Positions 1-6,971 of a stretch of DNA of 9,995 nucleotides are shown piece after piece (the first letter of the stretch is position 1; every line of letters begins with the position of its first letter). The DNA is from JAUREX01 sp044356825. Its GTDB lineage: Bacteria; Pseudomonadota; Alphaproteobacteria; Rhodobacterales; Rhodobacteraceae. The notes below the pieces were generated by a model, which worked only from the letters and a program-made list of their open reading frames with translations, was not told the origin of the DNA and made no database searches. The position numbers were made by a program, and so were the translations under genes. The stretch is taken from positions 1-9,995 of the forward strand of contig JBIKVM010000105.1 in the NCBI GenBank assembly GCA_044356825.1, read 5' to 3'.

Positions 1-24
1 TCGAATCAAGCGGCAGGATTGGTC

Positions 25-828
25 ATGCCCCTATGGCAACTCATGGTGCTCGCGCTCGTGCAGGGGGTGACGGAGTTCCTCCCGATCTCGTCCTCGGCGC
101 ATCTGATCCTGATCCCGCAGGTGACGGGGGTGGCGGACCAGGGCCTGCTGATCGATGTCGCGGTGCATGTGGGCACGCTCGGTGCCGTCATCGCCTATTT
201 CCGGCGCGACGTTGCGATGCTCGCGCGCGGGGCACTCGAAGTCGCGCGCGGGCGCGTGGATGCCCCGCCGGCGCGTCTCGTGCTGCTTCTGGCGCTCGCG
301 ACGCTGCCGGTTGTGGTTGTGGGTCTTGCGCTTGAACTCGCCGACCTCACGCAAATGCTGCGCTCGGTCGAGGTGATCGGCTGGGCGACGATCGTCTTTG
401 CCGTCGTGCTGTGGTGGGCGGATCGGCAGGGCGGGACGGGGCAGACCCTCGAAGGCTGGAGTATCCGGCAAGCGCTGATCCTCGGGCTCTGGCAGGCGGT
501 CGCGCTCATCCCCGGCACCTCGCGGTCAGGGGCGTGCATGACGGGTGCACGCGGCTTGGGATTTGGCCGCATCGAGGCCGCGCGGATCGCGACCTTGATG
601 TCTATCCCGACGATCATAGCCTCGGGCACGCTGCTCCTGGCCGAGGTCGCGACCGAGGGCGCATGGGGCGCGCTACCGCAGGCGGGGCTGGCTGCCCTTA
701 TGGCCTTTGGTGCGGCGCTGGTCGCGCTGGCGCTGATGATGCGCGTCCTCGACCGGATCGGCTTCGGGCCCTTCGTCCTCTATCGTCTGGCGATGGGGGG
801 CGCGATCCTCGTCTGGGTCTATGTCTGA
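25..828 (+). CDS. uppP: Undecaprenyl-diphosphatase (UppP/BacA family)
   Basis: Integral membrane enzyme that removes a phosphate from undecaprenyl diphosphate, recycling the lipid carrier for peptidoglycan and other glycans. It is also known for bacitracin resistance. The protein has 267 residues, typical of the family, and consists almost entirely of hydrophobic helices. Family motifs are visible: the first catalytic block QGVTEFLPISSSAHL at residues 13-27, in which Q13 and E17 fit the (E/Q)xxxE pattern, and the second block PGTSRSGAC at 163-171 with the conserved R167. The last position of that block is Cys171 where the family usually has Thr. I chose the ATG at 25 because AGGA at 15-18 lies six bases before it. 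An in-frame TTG at 19 directly abuts that site and leaves no spacing. thrS follows after 98 bases. The identification is firm. Confidence 0.95.
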   Translation: MPLWQLMVLALVQGVTEFLPISSSAHLILIPQVTGVADQGLLIDVAVHVGTLGAVIAYFRRDVAMLARGALEVARGRVDAPPARLVLLLALATLPVVVVGLALELADLTQMLRSVEVIGWATIVFAVVLWWADRQGGTGQTLEGWSIRQALILGLWQAVALIPGTSRSGACMTGARGLGFGRIEAARIATLMSIPTIIASGTLLLAEVATEGAWGALPQAGLAALMAFGAALVALALMMRVLDRIGFGPFVLYRLAMGGAILVWVYV

Positions 829-840
829 GACAGCCGAGGA

Positions 841-868
841 TTGACTTTTCCACCCCTGCTGCGGCAAT
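841..868 (+). promoter_or_regulatory. Possible thrS promoter
   Basis: TTGACT at 841-846 matches five of six bases of the sigma-70 -35 consensus. After 16 bases a weak -10 candidate, GGCAAT (863-868), matches three of six. The site lies just past the uppP stop and about 60 bases before the thrS start, which is the right place. The weak -10 element makes this tentative. No T-box-like or attenuator structure is evident in the 98-base gap. Confidence 0.35.
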
Positions 869-926
869 CACGCGGTCAGATCGCAACCGGGCGCGTCGTG
901 GGCGCCGAACCGACGAGGAGGCCGCG

Positions 927-2879
927 ATGGGCCAGATCTCCCTCACATTTCCCGATGGCGCCGTGCGCGACTATCCCGCGGGGATCACCGCGGCCGAGGT
1001 TGCCGCCGCGATCTCGCCCGGGCTTGCCAAGCGCGCGATCTCGGCCCGGCTCGACGGGGCGCACTGGGATCTGCAATGGCCCATCGCGCGCGATGGCGCG
1101 ATCGCGATCAACACCACGGCCGACGACGCGCCGATGCTCGAACTGATCCGCCACGACCTCGCGCACATCATGGCGCGCGCGGTGCAGGAGATCTGGCCCG
1201 AGGTGAAGGTGACGATCGGGCCCGTGATCAAGGACGGCTGGTATTACGACTTCGACCGCGAGGCGCCCTTCACGCCCGAGGATCTGGGCGCGATCGAGGC
1301 GAGGATGCGCGCGATCATCAATGCGCGCGACCCGGTGCGCACCGAGGTCTGGGAGCGGACGCGCGCGATCGCGCATTATCAGGCGGCGAACGAGCCCTTC
1401 AAGGTCGAGCTGATCGAGGCGATCGCGGGTGACCAGCCGATCCGGATGTACTGGCACGGGGCCTGGCAGGATCTCTGCCGCGGGCCGCATTTCCAGCACA
1501 CCGGGCAGGTGCCGGCGGATGCCTTCAAGCTCATGAACGTCGCCGGCGCCTATTGGCGGGGCGACAGCCGCAACAAGCAGTTGCAGCGCATCTATGGCGT
1601 GGCTTTCCGCAACCGCGACGATCTGAAGGCGCATCTGACGATGCTGGAGGAGGCCGCCAAGCGCGACCATCGCCGGCTCGGGCGCGAGATGGACCTCTTT
1701 CACATGCAGGAAGAGGCGCCGGGGCAGGTCTTCTGGCACCCCGACGGCTGGACGGTCTACACCACGCTTCAGGCCTACATGCGCCGCCGCCAGCGTGCGG
1801 GCGGCTATGTCGAGGTCAACACCCCGCAGGTCGTCAACCGCAAGCTCTGGGAGGCCTCGGGCCACTGGGAGAAGTATCAGGAGCACATGTTCATCGTCGA
1901 GGTCGAGGAGGACCACGCCCGCGAAAAGACAGTGAACGCGCTCAAGCCCATGAACTGCCCCTGCCATGTGCAGATCTACAACCAGGGCCTGCGCAGCTAT
2001 CGCGAGCTGCCGCTGCGGATCGCGGAATTCGGGGCCTGCAACCGCTACGAGCCCTCGGGCGCGCTGCACGGCATCATGCGGGTGCGCGGCTTCACGCAAG
2101 ACGATGCGCACATCTTCTGCCGCGAGGAGCAGATCGAGGGCGAGACGCGCCGCTTCATCGATTTCCTCTCTTCGGTCTATCGCGATCTCGGATTCGAGCA
2201 GTTCAAGATCAAGTTCTCCGACCGGCCGGCGGCGCGGGCGGGCTCGGACGCGGTCTGGGACAAGGCCGAGGGCGCGCTCATGGCCGCGACGCGCGCGGCG
2301 GGGCATGATTTCGCCATGAACCCGGGCGAGGGGGCCTTCTACGGGCCGAAGCTCGAATTCGTGCTGACGGATGCGATCGGGCGCGACTGGCAGTGCGGCA
2401 CGCTTCAGGTCGATTTCGTCCTGCCCGAGAGGCTCGATGCCGTCTATATCGGCGAGGACGGGATGAAGCACCGCCCCGTCATGCTCCACCGCGCCGTGCT
2501 CGGATCCTTCGAGCGGTTCATTGGCATCCTGATCGAGAACAGCGCGGGCCGGCTGCCCTTCTGGCTGGCGCCGCGGCAGGTCGTCGTCGCCTCGATCGTC
2601 TCGGAGGCGGATGCGTTCGTCGCCGATGTCGTGGCGCGTCTGACGGCGGCGGGGGTGCGGGCCGAGGCCGACACCCGCAACGAGAAGATCAACTACAAGG
2701 TGCGCGAGCATTCGCTGGCCAAGGTGCCGGTGATCCTTGCCATCGGTGCGCAGGAGGTGGCGGGCGGCACCGTATCGGTCCGCAGGCTGGGCGAACCCGG
2801 AACCGCAGTGCGCCCACTTGCGGAGATGGTCGCCGAACTCGCCGCCGAGGCGACCCCGCCGGATCTGCAGCGCACTTGA
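927..2879 (+). CDS. thrS: Threonyl-tRNA synthetase
   Basis: Class II aminoacyl-tRNA synthetase that charges tRNA-Thr with threonine in the cytosol. The 650-residue protein has the full bacterial architecture. A TGS domain (about 1-62) comes first. The editing domain follows, with HDLAH at 76-80 and, as the likely partner of its site, a Cys in DLCRGPHF (182-189). The catalytic core (about 250-540) comes next and the C-terminal anticodon-binding domain (about 545-640) is last. Zinc ligands match the spacing known from E. coli ThrS: C344 in NCPCH, H395 in QDDAH and H521 in LHRAVLG. Motif 2 is at about 373-397 and motif 3 at about 514-535. The ATG at 927 has GAGGAG at 915-920, six bases upstream. 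The reading frame is open much further upstream, but that extension overlaps uppP and does not resemble the family. The enzyme looks complete and functional. Confidence 0.98.
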   Translation: MGQISLTFPDGAVRDYPAGITAAEVAAAISPGLAKRAISARLDGAHWDLQWPIARDGAIAINTTADDAPMLELIRHDLAHIMARAVQEIWPEVKVTIGPVIKDGWYYDFDREAPFTPEDLGAIEARMRAIINARDPVRTEVWERTRAIAHYQAANEPFKVELIEAIAGDQPIRMYWHGAWQDLCRGPHFQHTGQVPADAFKLMNVAGAYWRGDSRNKQLQRIYGVAFRNRDDLKAHLTMLEEAAKRDHRRLGREMDLFHMQEEAPGQVFWHPDGWTVYTTLQAYMRRRQRAGGYVEVNTPQVVNRKLWEASGHWEKYQEHMFIVEVEEDHAREKTVNALKPMNCPCHVQIYNQGLRSYRELPLRIAEFGACNRYEPSGALHGIMRVRGFTQDDAHIFCREEQIEGETRRFIDFLSSVYRDLGFEQFKIKFSDRPAARAGSDAVWDKAEGALMAATRAAGHDFAMNPGEGAFYGPKLEFVLTDAIGRDWQCGTLQVDFVLPERLDAVYIGEDGMKHRPVMLHRAVLGSFERFIGILIENSAGRLPFWLAPRQVVVASIVSEADAFVADVVARLTAAGVRAEADTRNEKINYKVREHSLAKVPVILAIGAQEVAGGTVSVRRLGEPGTAVRPLAEMVAELAAEATPPDLQRT

Positions 2880-2904
2880 TTTTTTCCGTGCATGCGTCAA
2901 TAAT
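2876..2904 (+). promoter_or_regulatory. Promoter of the cold-shock gene
   Basis: TTGATT (2876-2881) and AATAAT (2899-2904) are separated by exactly 17 bases. They match four of six and five of six bases of the sigma-70 consensus. The stretch is strikingly AT-rich for this genome, and its -35 element overlaps the last bases of thrS. Transcription would begin near 2911, giving a leader of about 108 bases, a usual arrangement for cspA-type genes. Confidence 0.6.
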
Positions 2905-2910
2905 TTCCTT

Positions 2911-3018
2911 GTGACGCTGGACTTTTCGGCCTCGTTCCCTCTGCGGGCCTCCGAGGCGGGTCCGCGCCACCACCGGCCGGGATCGCGCGGCCGGAGGTCC
3001 AGGTTAAGGGAGTGCGGA
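2911..3018 (+). promoter_or_regulatory. Structured 5' leader of the cold-shock mRNA
   Basis: Leader between the predicted start of transcription and the cspA ATG. Two local hairpins can form: GCCT/AGGC at 2947-2950 with 2954-2957, which can be extended by GCGGG/TCCGC (2943-2947 with 2961-2965), and CCACCGGCC (2970-2978) with GGCCGGAGG (2989-2997), nine positions with one mismatch. An alternative nine-position helix joins GGGCCTCCG (2945-2953) to CGGAGGTCC (2992-3000) with one G-U pair and would exclude both. The ribosome site AAGGGAG lies at 3006-3012. Temperature-responsive refolding is known for E. coli cspA; its operation here is inference. Confidence 0.4.
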
Positions 3019-3225
3019 ATGCCGACTGGCACCGTGAAGTGGTTCAACGCAACCAAGGGCTATGGCTTCATCGCCCCCGATGATGGTGGCAAGGACGTCT
3101 TCGTCCACATCTCGGCGGTCGAGAGGGCAGGCCTCAAGGGTCTGAACGACAATCAGAAAATCGCCTATGAATTGCTACAGGGCCGCGATGGTCGGTCCTC
3201 TGCCGGTGATTTGCGCCTGATCTGA
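3019..3225 (+). CDS. cspA: Cold-shock domain protein (CspA family)
   Basis: Small single-domain nucleic-acid chaperone of 68 residues, the usual size. It binds single-stranded RNA and DNA and helps keep mRNA unstructured, typically during cold shock or growth transitions. The RNP1 motif KGYGFI is at 13-18 and RNP2 DVFVHIS at 26-32, within the characteristic opening GTVKWFN (4-10). The C-terminal GRDGRSSAGDL is typical of alphaproteobacterial members. The ATG at 3019 follows AAGGGAG (3006-3012) with six bases of spacing. The frame is open upstream into thrS, but the extension is not part of the family. It has its own promoter and a long leader, so it is probably regulated after transcription as well. 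The name cspA indicates the family; the genome probably holds paralogues. Confidence 0.95.
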   Translation: MPTGTVKWFNATKGYGFIAPDDGGKDVFVHISAVERAGLKGLNDNQKIAYELLQGRDGRSSAGDLRLI

Positions 3226-3248
3226 CCGTCCGTTCCGCGCGACGTGGC

Positions 3249-3286
3249 GCCGGGGGCCGTGTGGCGCCCGGGCGGGCCTTCTTGTC
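3249..3286 (+). terminator. Possible terminator after the cold-shock gene
   Basis: An imperfect GC-rich hairpin pairs GCCGGGGGCC (3249-3258) with GGCGCCCGGGC (3263-3273), with a GTGT loop, one bulged base and one mismatch. It is followed by a loose T-containing stretch (CCTTCTTG and then several T-rich runs to 3299). It sits 24 bases after the cspA stop. The T tract is interrupted, so intrinsic termination is plausible but not clear. Confidence 0.4.
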
Positions 3287-3295
3287 CGTTTTCTC

Positions 3296-3324
3296 TTTTC
3301 ATCCCCTGGCGTCGCGTCTATACG
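3296..3324 (+). promoter_or_regulatory. Possible trcR promoter
   Basis: TTTTCA (3296-3301) and TATACG (3319-3324) each match four of six sigma-70 consensus bases, with a 17-base spacer. The -10 element lies inside the inverted repeat GCGT-CTAT-ACGC (3314-3325). This stretch is the only AT-leaning part of the gap before trcR. It is a weak prediction. Confidence 0.3.
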
Positions 3325-3407
3325 CTGCACATCCCCCGCAAACCTCTCGTCGTGGCGCTTCGGGGGCGCAGCCCTGCGGGGCCGCAGCGTGCGCGAAGGA
3401 GTAGCCC

Positions 3408-4163
3408 ATGTCCAAACCCCTCATGGCCAAGGCAACCGCCGTCTGGCTCATCGACAACACGACGCTGAACTTTCCGCAGATCGCGGATTTCTGTGGTCTC
3501 CATGAACTCGAGGTTCAGGGGATCGCGGACGGCGACGTCGCGACGGGGGTGAAGGGCTTCGATCCGGTCGCGAACAACCAGCTCGATCCGGTCGAGATCG
3601 ACCGCGCCCAGGCCGATCCCGACTATCGCATGAAGATAAAATACAACCCCGCCGCCGTGGGCGAGGAAGTGCGCCGGGGCCCGCGCTACACGCCGCTGTC
3701 CAAGCGGCAAGATCGCCCCGCGGCGATCTATTGGCTGGTCAAGTTCCACTCCGAACTGTCGGACGGCCAGATCGGCAAGCTCGTCGGCACGACGAAGCCC
3801 ACGATCCAGTCGATCCGCGACCGCTCGCACTGGAACATCTCGAACATCACCCCGGTCGATCCGGTGGCGCTCGGCCTCTGCCGGCAATCCGAACTCGATG
3901 CCGCCGTGCAGGTCGCGGTGCGCAAGAAGGCCGCCTCGGGCGGGGTGCTGAGCGACGATGAGCGGCGCAAGCTCGTCTCGACCTCGCAATCGCTCGGCAT
4001 GGCGCCCGAGCCGCGCATCCCGACCGCGATCGCGGGCCTCGAAGGCTTCAGCCTGACGCCGAAGCCCGAAAAGGCGGCCGATTTCTCGGATGCCGAAAGC
4101 TTCTTCAACCTGCCCGACGCTGCCGACGACGATGAGGACGAGGACAACCTGATCGTTCGCTGA
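3408..4163 (+). CDS. trcR: DUF1013 family protein, TrcR-type cell-cycle regulator
   Basis: 251-residue protein recognised as the alphaproteobacterial DUF1013 family, annotated in current databases as cell-cycle transcriptional regulator TrcR. The N-terminal part carries AVWLIDNTTLNFPQIADFCG (11-30), typical of the family. A helix-turn-helix-like segment, LSDGQIGKLVGTTKPTIQSI (117-136), resembles DNA-binding domains that sense a site through a short recognition helix. The C-terminal tail (237-246) is strongly acidic (DAADDDEDED). The start at 3408 is set by AAGGAG at 3396-3401, six bases upstream. The gene has 182 bases of its own upstream region and ends eight bases before the convergent recR stop. 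The family assignment is confident. A role in transcription or cell-cycle control comes from the family name and not from direct evidence here. Confidence 0.85.
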   Translation: MSKPLMAKATAVWLIDNTTLNFPQIADFCGLHELEVQGIADGDVATGVKGFDPVANNQLDPVEIDRAQADPDYRMKIKYNPAAVGEEVRRGPRYTPLSKRQDRPAAIYWLVKFHSELSDGQIGKLVGTTKPTIQSIRDRSHWNISNITPVDPVALGLCRQSELDAAVQVAVRKKAASGGVLSDDERRKLVSTSQSLGMAPEPRIPTAIAGLEGFSLTPKPEKAADFSDAESFFNLPDAADDDEDEDNLIVR

Positions 4164-4171
4164 GCAGCCCG

Positions 4172-4771
4172 TCAGATCCCGCGCCGCGCCCGGAGCGCGG
4201 CGCCGATCGTGCCTTCGTCGAGATAGTCGAGCTCGCCCCCGACCGGGACGCCGCGCGCGAGCGTGCTGACCTGCACACCAGTGTCGGCCAGCGCCTCGGC
4301 GATCACATGCGCCGTCGTCTGCCCCTCGAGCGTGGCGTTGAGCGCGAGGATGACCTCGCGCACAGCCCCCCCCCGCGCGCGCGCCACCAGATCGGGGATG
4401 CGCAGCGCCTCGGGCGTCACCTCCTCGAAGGCCGAAAGCGTGCCGCCCAGAACGTGATAGCGCCCGCGAAAGGCGCCCGAACGCTCCATTGCCCAGAGAT
4501 CGGCGACGGTCTCGACCACGCAGACCTCGGCGCCGTCGCGGCGCGGATCGGCGCAGATCGGGCAGAGATCGCCGGTCGCGACATTGCCGCAGAGGCGGCA
4601 TTCGCGCGCTGCCGCCGCGACGCGGCCGAGCGCCTCGGCCAATGGCAGCATCTGCGCGCTGCGCCGACGCAACAGATGCAGCACCAGCCGACGGGCCGAG
4701 CGGGGCCCGAGCCCCGGCAGGCGCGCGAATTGCGCGATCAGCGCCTCGATGTCGGCGGGCGCCTCGGCCAC
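4172..4771 (-). CDS. recR: Recombination protein RecR
   Basis: Recombination mediator that works with RecO (and RecF) to load RecA onto single-stranded DNA gaps. At 199 residues it has the normal length and all domains: an N-terminal helix-hairpin-helix (about 14-30, LARLPGLGPRS-like), a four-cysteine zinc finger (C58, C61, C70, C73), a Toprim domain from about 81 with VVETVAD and ILALNATLEGQTT, and the C-terminal signature GVPVGGELDYLDEGTI (174-189). The only plausible start is a GTG at 4771-4769. It has no clear ribosome site and lies three bases after the ybaB stop, so translation is probably coupled to ybaB. The coding strand carries a run of nine G next to a GC dinucleotide repeat (plus-strand 4366-4384), encoding RARGGAV. 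The frame is intact. Confidence 0.96.
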   Translation of the reverse strand: MAEAPADIEALIAQFARLPGLGPRSARRLVLHLLRRRSAQMLPLAEALGRVAAAARECRLCGNVATGDLCPICADPRRDGAEVCVVETVADLWAMERSGAFRGRYHVLGGTLSAFEEVTPEALRIPDLVARARGGAVREVILALNATLEGQTTAHVIAEALADTGVQVSTLARGVPVGGELDYLDEGTIGAALRARRGI

Positions 4772-4774
4772 GGG

Positions 4775-5119
4775 TCAGAACGGCAGCTTGAAGCCGGGCG
4801 GCAGGCCGAGCCCCTCGGTCAGGCGCTGCAATTCCTGCGCGCTGCGCTCGGCCGCGCGGGCCTGCGCGTCGCGGATGGCGGCGAGGATCAGATCCTCGAC
4901 GACCTCCTTCTGCGTCGGGTCGAAGATCGTGGGGTCGATCTCGAGCCCGACGAGTTCGCCCTTGGCGGTGGCAGTGGCGCGCACGAGGCCCGCGCCCGAT
5001 TCCCCCGTGACGGTGATGCGCTCGAGCGCCTCCTGCATCTCGGACATGCGCGTCTGCATGTCCTGCGCGGCCTTCATCATCTTGGCCATGTCGCCCAGTT
5101 GTCCGAGCCCCTTGAACAT
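4775..5119 (-). CDS. ybaB: YbaB/EbfC family nucleoid-associated protein
   Basis: Small DNA-binding protein of 114 residues that forms dimers and coats DNA. Members are widely encoded between dnaX and recR, as here. The N-terminal third is a Met-rich helix (MAKMMKAAQDMQTRMSEMQE, 11-30), followed by a beta-strand region containing GELVGLEIDP (54-63) and a C-terminal helix with EVVEDLILAAIRDAQ (72-86), the family pattern. The ATG at 5119-5117 follows the dnaX TGA by nine bases. The ribosome site GAGGG overlaps that stop codon (TGAGGG), which implies translational coupling with dnaX. The exact cellular role of the family is not settled; nucleoid organisation and support of repair are the usual proposals. 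Confidence 0.94.
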   Translation of the reverse strand: MFKGLGQLGDMAKMMKAAQDMQTRMSEMQEALERITVTGESGAGLVRATATAKGELVGLEIDPTIFDPTQKEVVEDLILAAIRDAQARAAERSAQELQRLTEGLGLPPGFKLPF

Positions 5120-5128
5120 CGCGAACCC

Positions 5129-6892
5129 TCAGCTTTCCTCGAACGGATCCCAGTCATCGTCGATCATGGCGGCGTCATCGGGCGCCGCCGGCCCCTCGGC
5201 CGCCTCGGGGGCAAGGTCGCGCACCGCCGCGATCCGCGCCCCCGGAAAGGCCGCGAGCACCGCCTGCACCACCGGATGGTCCATCGCCTCGGCCTCGGCC
5301 CCGTCGCGGGCGCGGGCCGCCATCTCGGCGATGGTCGGCGCGCCGCCTTCCGAGACGATGCTGACGCCCCAGCGGCTGCCTGTCCATTCCTGCAACCGGC
5401 GCGAGAGGCGCGCGGCCAGATCGGCGGGCGCGCCCGGCGCGGGTTCGAACTCGATCCGCCCCGGCGCATGGCGCACGAGGCGCACGCCTGTCTCGACATC
5501 GACGAGCAGCGTCAGGTCGCGCCGCGCCCGGATCAGCGCCACCACATCCTCGAACCGCGCGAGCAGCGCAGAGGGGGCCTCGGCGCGCGCGGGGGCGGCA
5601 TTGCCCGAGGCGACCGGGCCCGCAGCGCGCCCGCCGCCCATCGCCTCGGCCGCCGTCGCCATCGCGCGCGCGCCCCCCGAAGGCGTCCCGCCCGACGGTG
5701 CCGGCGCCGCGCCGCCGCCGCCCGGCGCGATGCCGCCCAGCCGGCGCAGGAGCGATTCCGGATCGGGCAGATCGGCCACATGCGTCAGGCGGATGAGCGC
5801 CATTTCCGCCCCGGCCATCGGATTGGGCGCAAGCGCGGTTTCCTCGATCGCCTTGATCAGCATCTGCCAGGCGCGCGTCAGCGCCCGCATCGGCAGGCGG
5901 GCGGCGAAGTCGAGGCCGCGCGCGCGCTCATCGGGCGCGATCGTCGGATCGTCGGCGGCGCCCGGCGTGATCTTCAGCACCGAGATCCAGTGCGTCGTCT
6001 CGGCCAGGTCGCGCAGCACCGCGAAGGGGTCCGCGCCGTCGGCGTACTGTGCGCCGAGTTCCGCGAGCGCGCCCGCCGCGTCGCCCTTCATCACCCGCTC
6101 AAAGAGGTCGAGCACCCGGCCCCGGTCGGCCAGGCCCAGCATCGCGCGCACCGTCTCGGCCCCAACCTCGCCCGCGCCATGCACGATCGCCTGATCGAGC
6201 AGGCTGAGCGCGTCGCGCACCGACCCCTCGGCCGCGCGCGCGATCAGCGCGCAGGCATCCGCATGCAGCGTGACCCCTTCGGCCGTGGCGATGCGGCCGA
6301 GATGCGCGACCATCGTCTCGGGCTCGATCCGGCGCAGATCGAAGCGCTGGCAGCGCGAGAGCACCGTGACGGGCACCTTGCGGATCTCGGTCGTGGCGAA
6401 GATGAACTTCACATGCGCCGGCGGCTCCTCGAGCGTCTTGAGCAGCGCGTTGAACGCATTGGTCGAGAGCATGTGGACTTCGTCGATGATGTAGATCTTG
6501 TAGCGCGCCGAGGCCGCGCGATAGGCCACGCTGTCGATGATCTCGCGGATGTCGCCGACGCCCGTGCGGCTGGCCGCGTCCATCTCGAGAACATCGACAT
6601 GGCGCCCCTCGGCGATCGCGCGGCAGGGCTCGCACACGCCGCAGGGCTCGGTCGTGGGGCCGCCCGTGCCGTCCGCGCCCGTGCAGTTCATGCCCTTGGC
6701 GATGATCCGCGCGGTCGTGGTCTTGCCGACCCCGCGCACGCCCGTCAGCACGAAGGCATGTGCAATCCGCCCGGCCGCGAAGGCATTGCGCAGGGTGCGC
6801 ACCATCGCCTCCTGGCCGATCATGTCGGCGAAGGTCTGGGGCCGGTAGGTGCGGGCAAGAACCCGGTAGCCTTGGGCAGAGGTCTCGGCCAT
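5129..6892 (-). CDS. dnaX: DNA polymerase III subunit gamma/tau (DnaX)
   Basis: Clamp-loader ATPase that loads the beta clamp and, as tau, links the polymerases to the helicase. The protein has 587 residues. The AAA+ module (about 1-235) shows Walker A GVRGVGKT (51-58), four zinc-binding cysteines (C70, C84, C87, C90), Walker B IIDEVH (135-140) and the SRC arginine-finger motif (179-181). A collar domain follows (to about 380). A low-complexity Gly/Ala/Pro linker (about 388-437) and a tau C-terminal region ending DDDWDPFEES come last. I see no A-rich slippery heptamer of the E. coli type, so a short gamma form by that route is unlikely. The ATG at 6892-6890 begins MAETSAQGYRVLARTYRP, the family start. 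Upstream in-frame Met codons would extend into the divergent gene. It is the first gene of the dnaX-ybaB-recR operon. Confidence 0.97.
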   Translation of the reverse strand: MAETSAQGYRVLARTYRPQTFADMIGQEAMVRTLRNAFAAGRIAHAFVLTGVRGVGKTTTARIIAKGMNCTGADGTGGPTTEPCGVCEPCRAIAEGRHVDVLEMDAASRTGVGDIREIIDSVAYRAASARYKIYIIDEVHMLSTNAFNALLKTLEEPPAHVKFIFATTEIRKVPVTVLSRCQRFDLRRIEPETMVAHLGRIATAEGVTLHADACALIARAAEGSVRDALSLLDQAIVHGAGEVGAETVRAMLGLADRGRVLDLFERVMKGDAAGALAELGAQYADGADPFAVLRDLAETTHWISVLKITPGAADDPTIAPDERARGLDFAARLPMRALTRAWQMLIKAIEETALAPNPMAGAEMALIRLTHVADLPDPESLLRRLGGIAPGGGGAAPAPSGGTPSGGARAMATAAEAMGGGRAAGPVASGNAAPARAEAPSALLARFEDVVALIRARRDLTLLVDVETGVRLVRHAPGRIEFEPAPGAPADLAARLSRRLQEWTGSRWGVSIVSEGGAPTIAEMAARARDGAEAEAMDHPVVQAVLAAFPGARIAAVRDLAPEAAEGPAAPDDAAMIDDDWDPFEES

Positions 6893-6912
6893 GCTCTCGT
6901 CGTCGGGATTCG

Positions 6913-6924
6913 CGTCAAGTGACG
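6913..6924. promoter_or_regulatory. Inverted repeat between dnaX and the divergent gene
   Basis: Perfect inverted repeat CGTCA-AG-TGACG (five-base arms, two-base centre) in the 79-base gap between the dnaX and phosphatase starts. It overlaps the predicted dnaX -10 element and lies next to a GATTC (6907-6911), a GANTC site of the kind methylated by CcrM in alphaproteobacteria. It could be an operator, but I cannot assign a binding protein, and repeats this short can occur by chance. Confidence 0.3.
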
Positions 6925-6950
6925 ATAGGGCGGCGCGCGGGCGGCGTCCA
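6922..6950 (-). promoter_or_regulatory. Possible promoter of the dnaX operon
   Basis: Read on the minus strand, TGGACG (6950-6945) and TATCGT (6927-6922) each match four of six consensus bases, with a 17-base spacer. Transcription would start near 6915, about 23 bases before the dnaX ATG. The position is good but the match is moderate. Confidence 0.35.
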
Positions 6951-6971
6951 CCCGCAGGGAGGGCAGCGGTC

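Noticed and set aside
411..926. Upstream extension of the thrS frame into uppP
   Set aside because: The extension is out of frame with uppP and unlike any ThrS N-terminus. A strong ribosome site sets the start at 927.
829..926. T-box or attenuator leader for thrS
   Set aside because: No specifier loop, T-box sequence or terminator/antiterminator pair could be seen, and such leaders are rare outside Gram-positive bacteria.
876..3056. A 726-codon open frame on the minus strand opposite thrS
   Set aside because: It lies wholly antisense to a certain thrS gene, has the Arg/Asp/His/Pro-rich composition of a GC-rich shadow frame, and shows no recognisable domain.
4307..6922. An 871-codon open frame on the plus strand opposite recR, ybaB and dnaX
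   Set aside because: It spans three well-supported genes in antisense and has biased Arg/His/Gly composition. It is a mirror frame of high-GC coding DNA.
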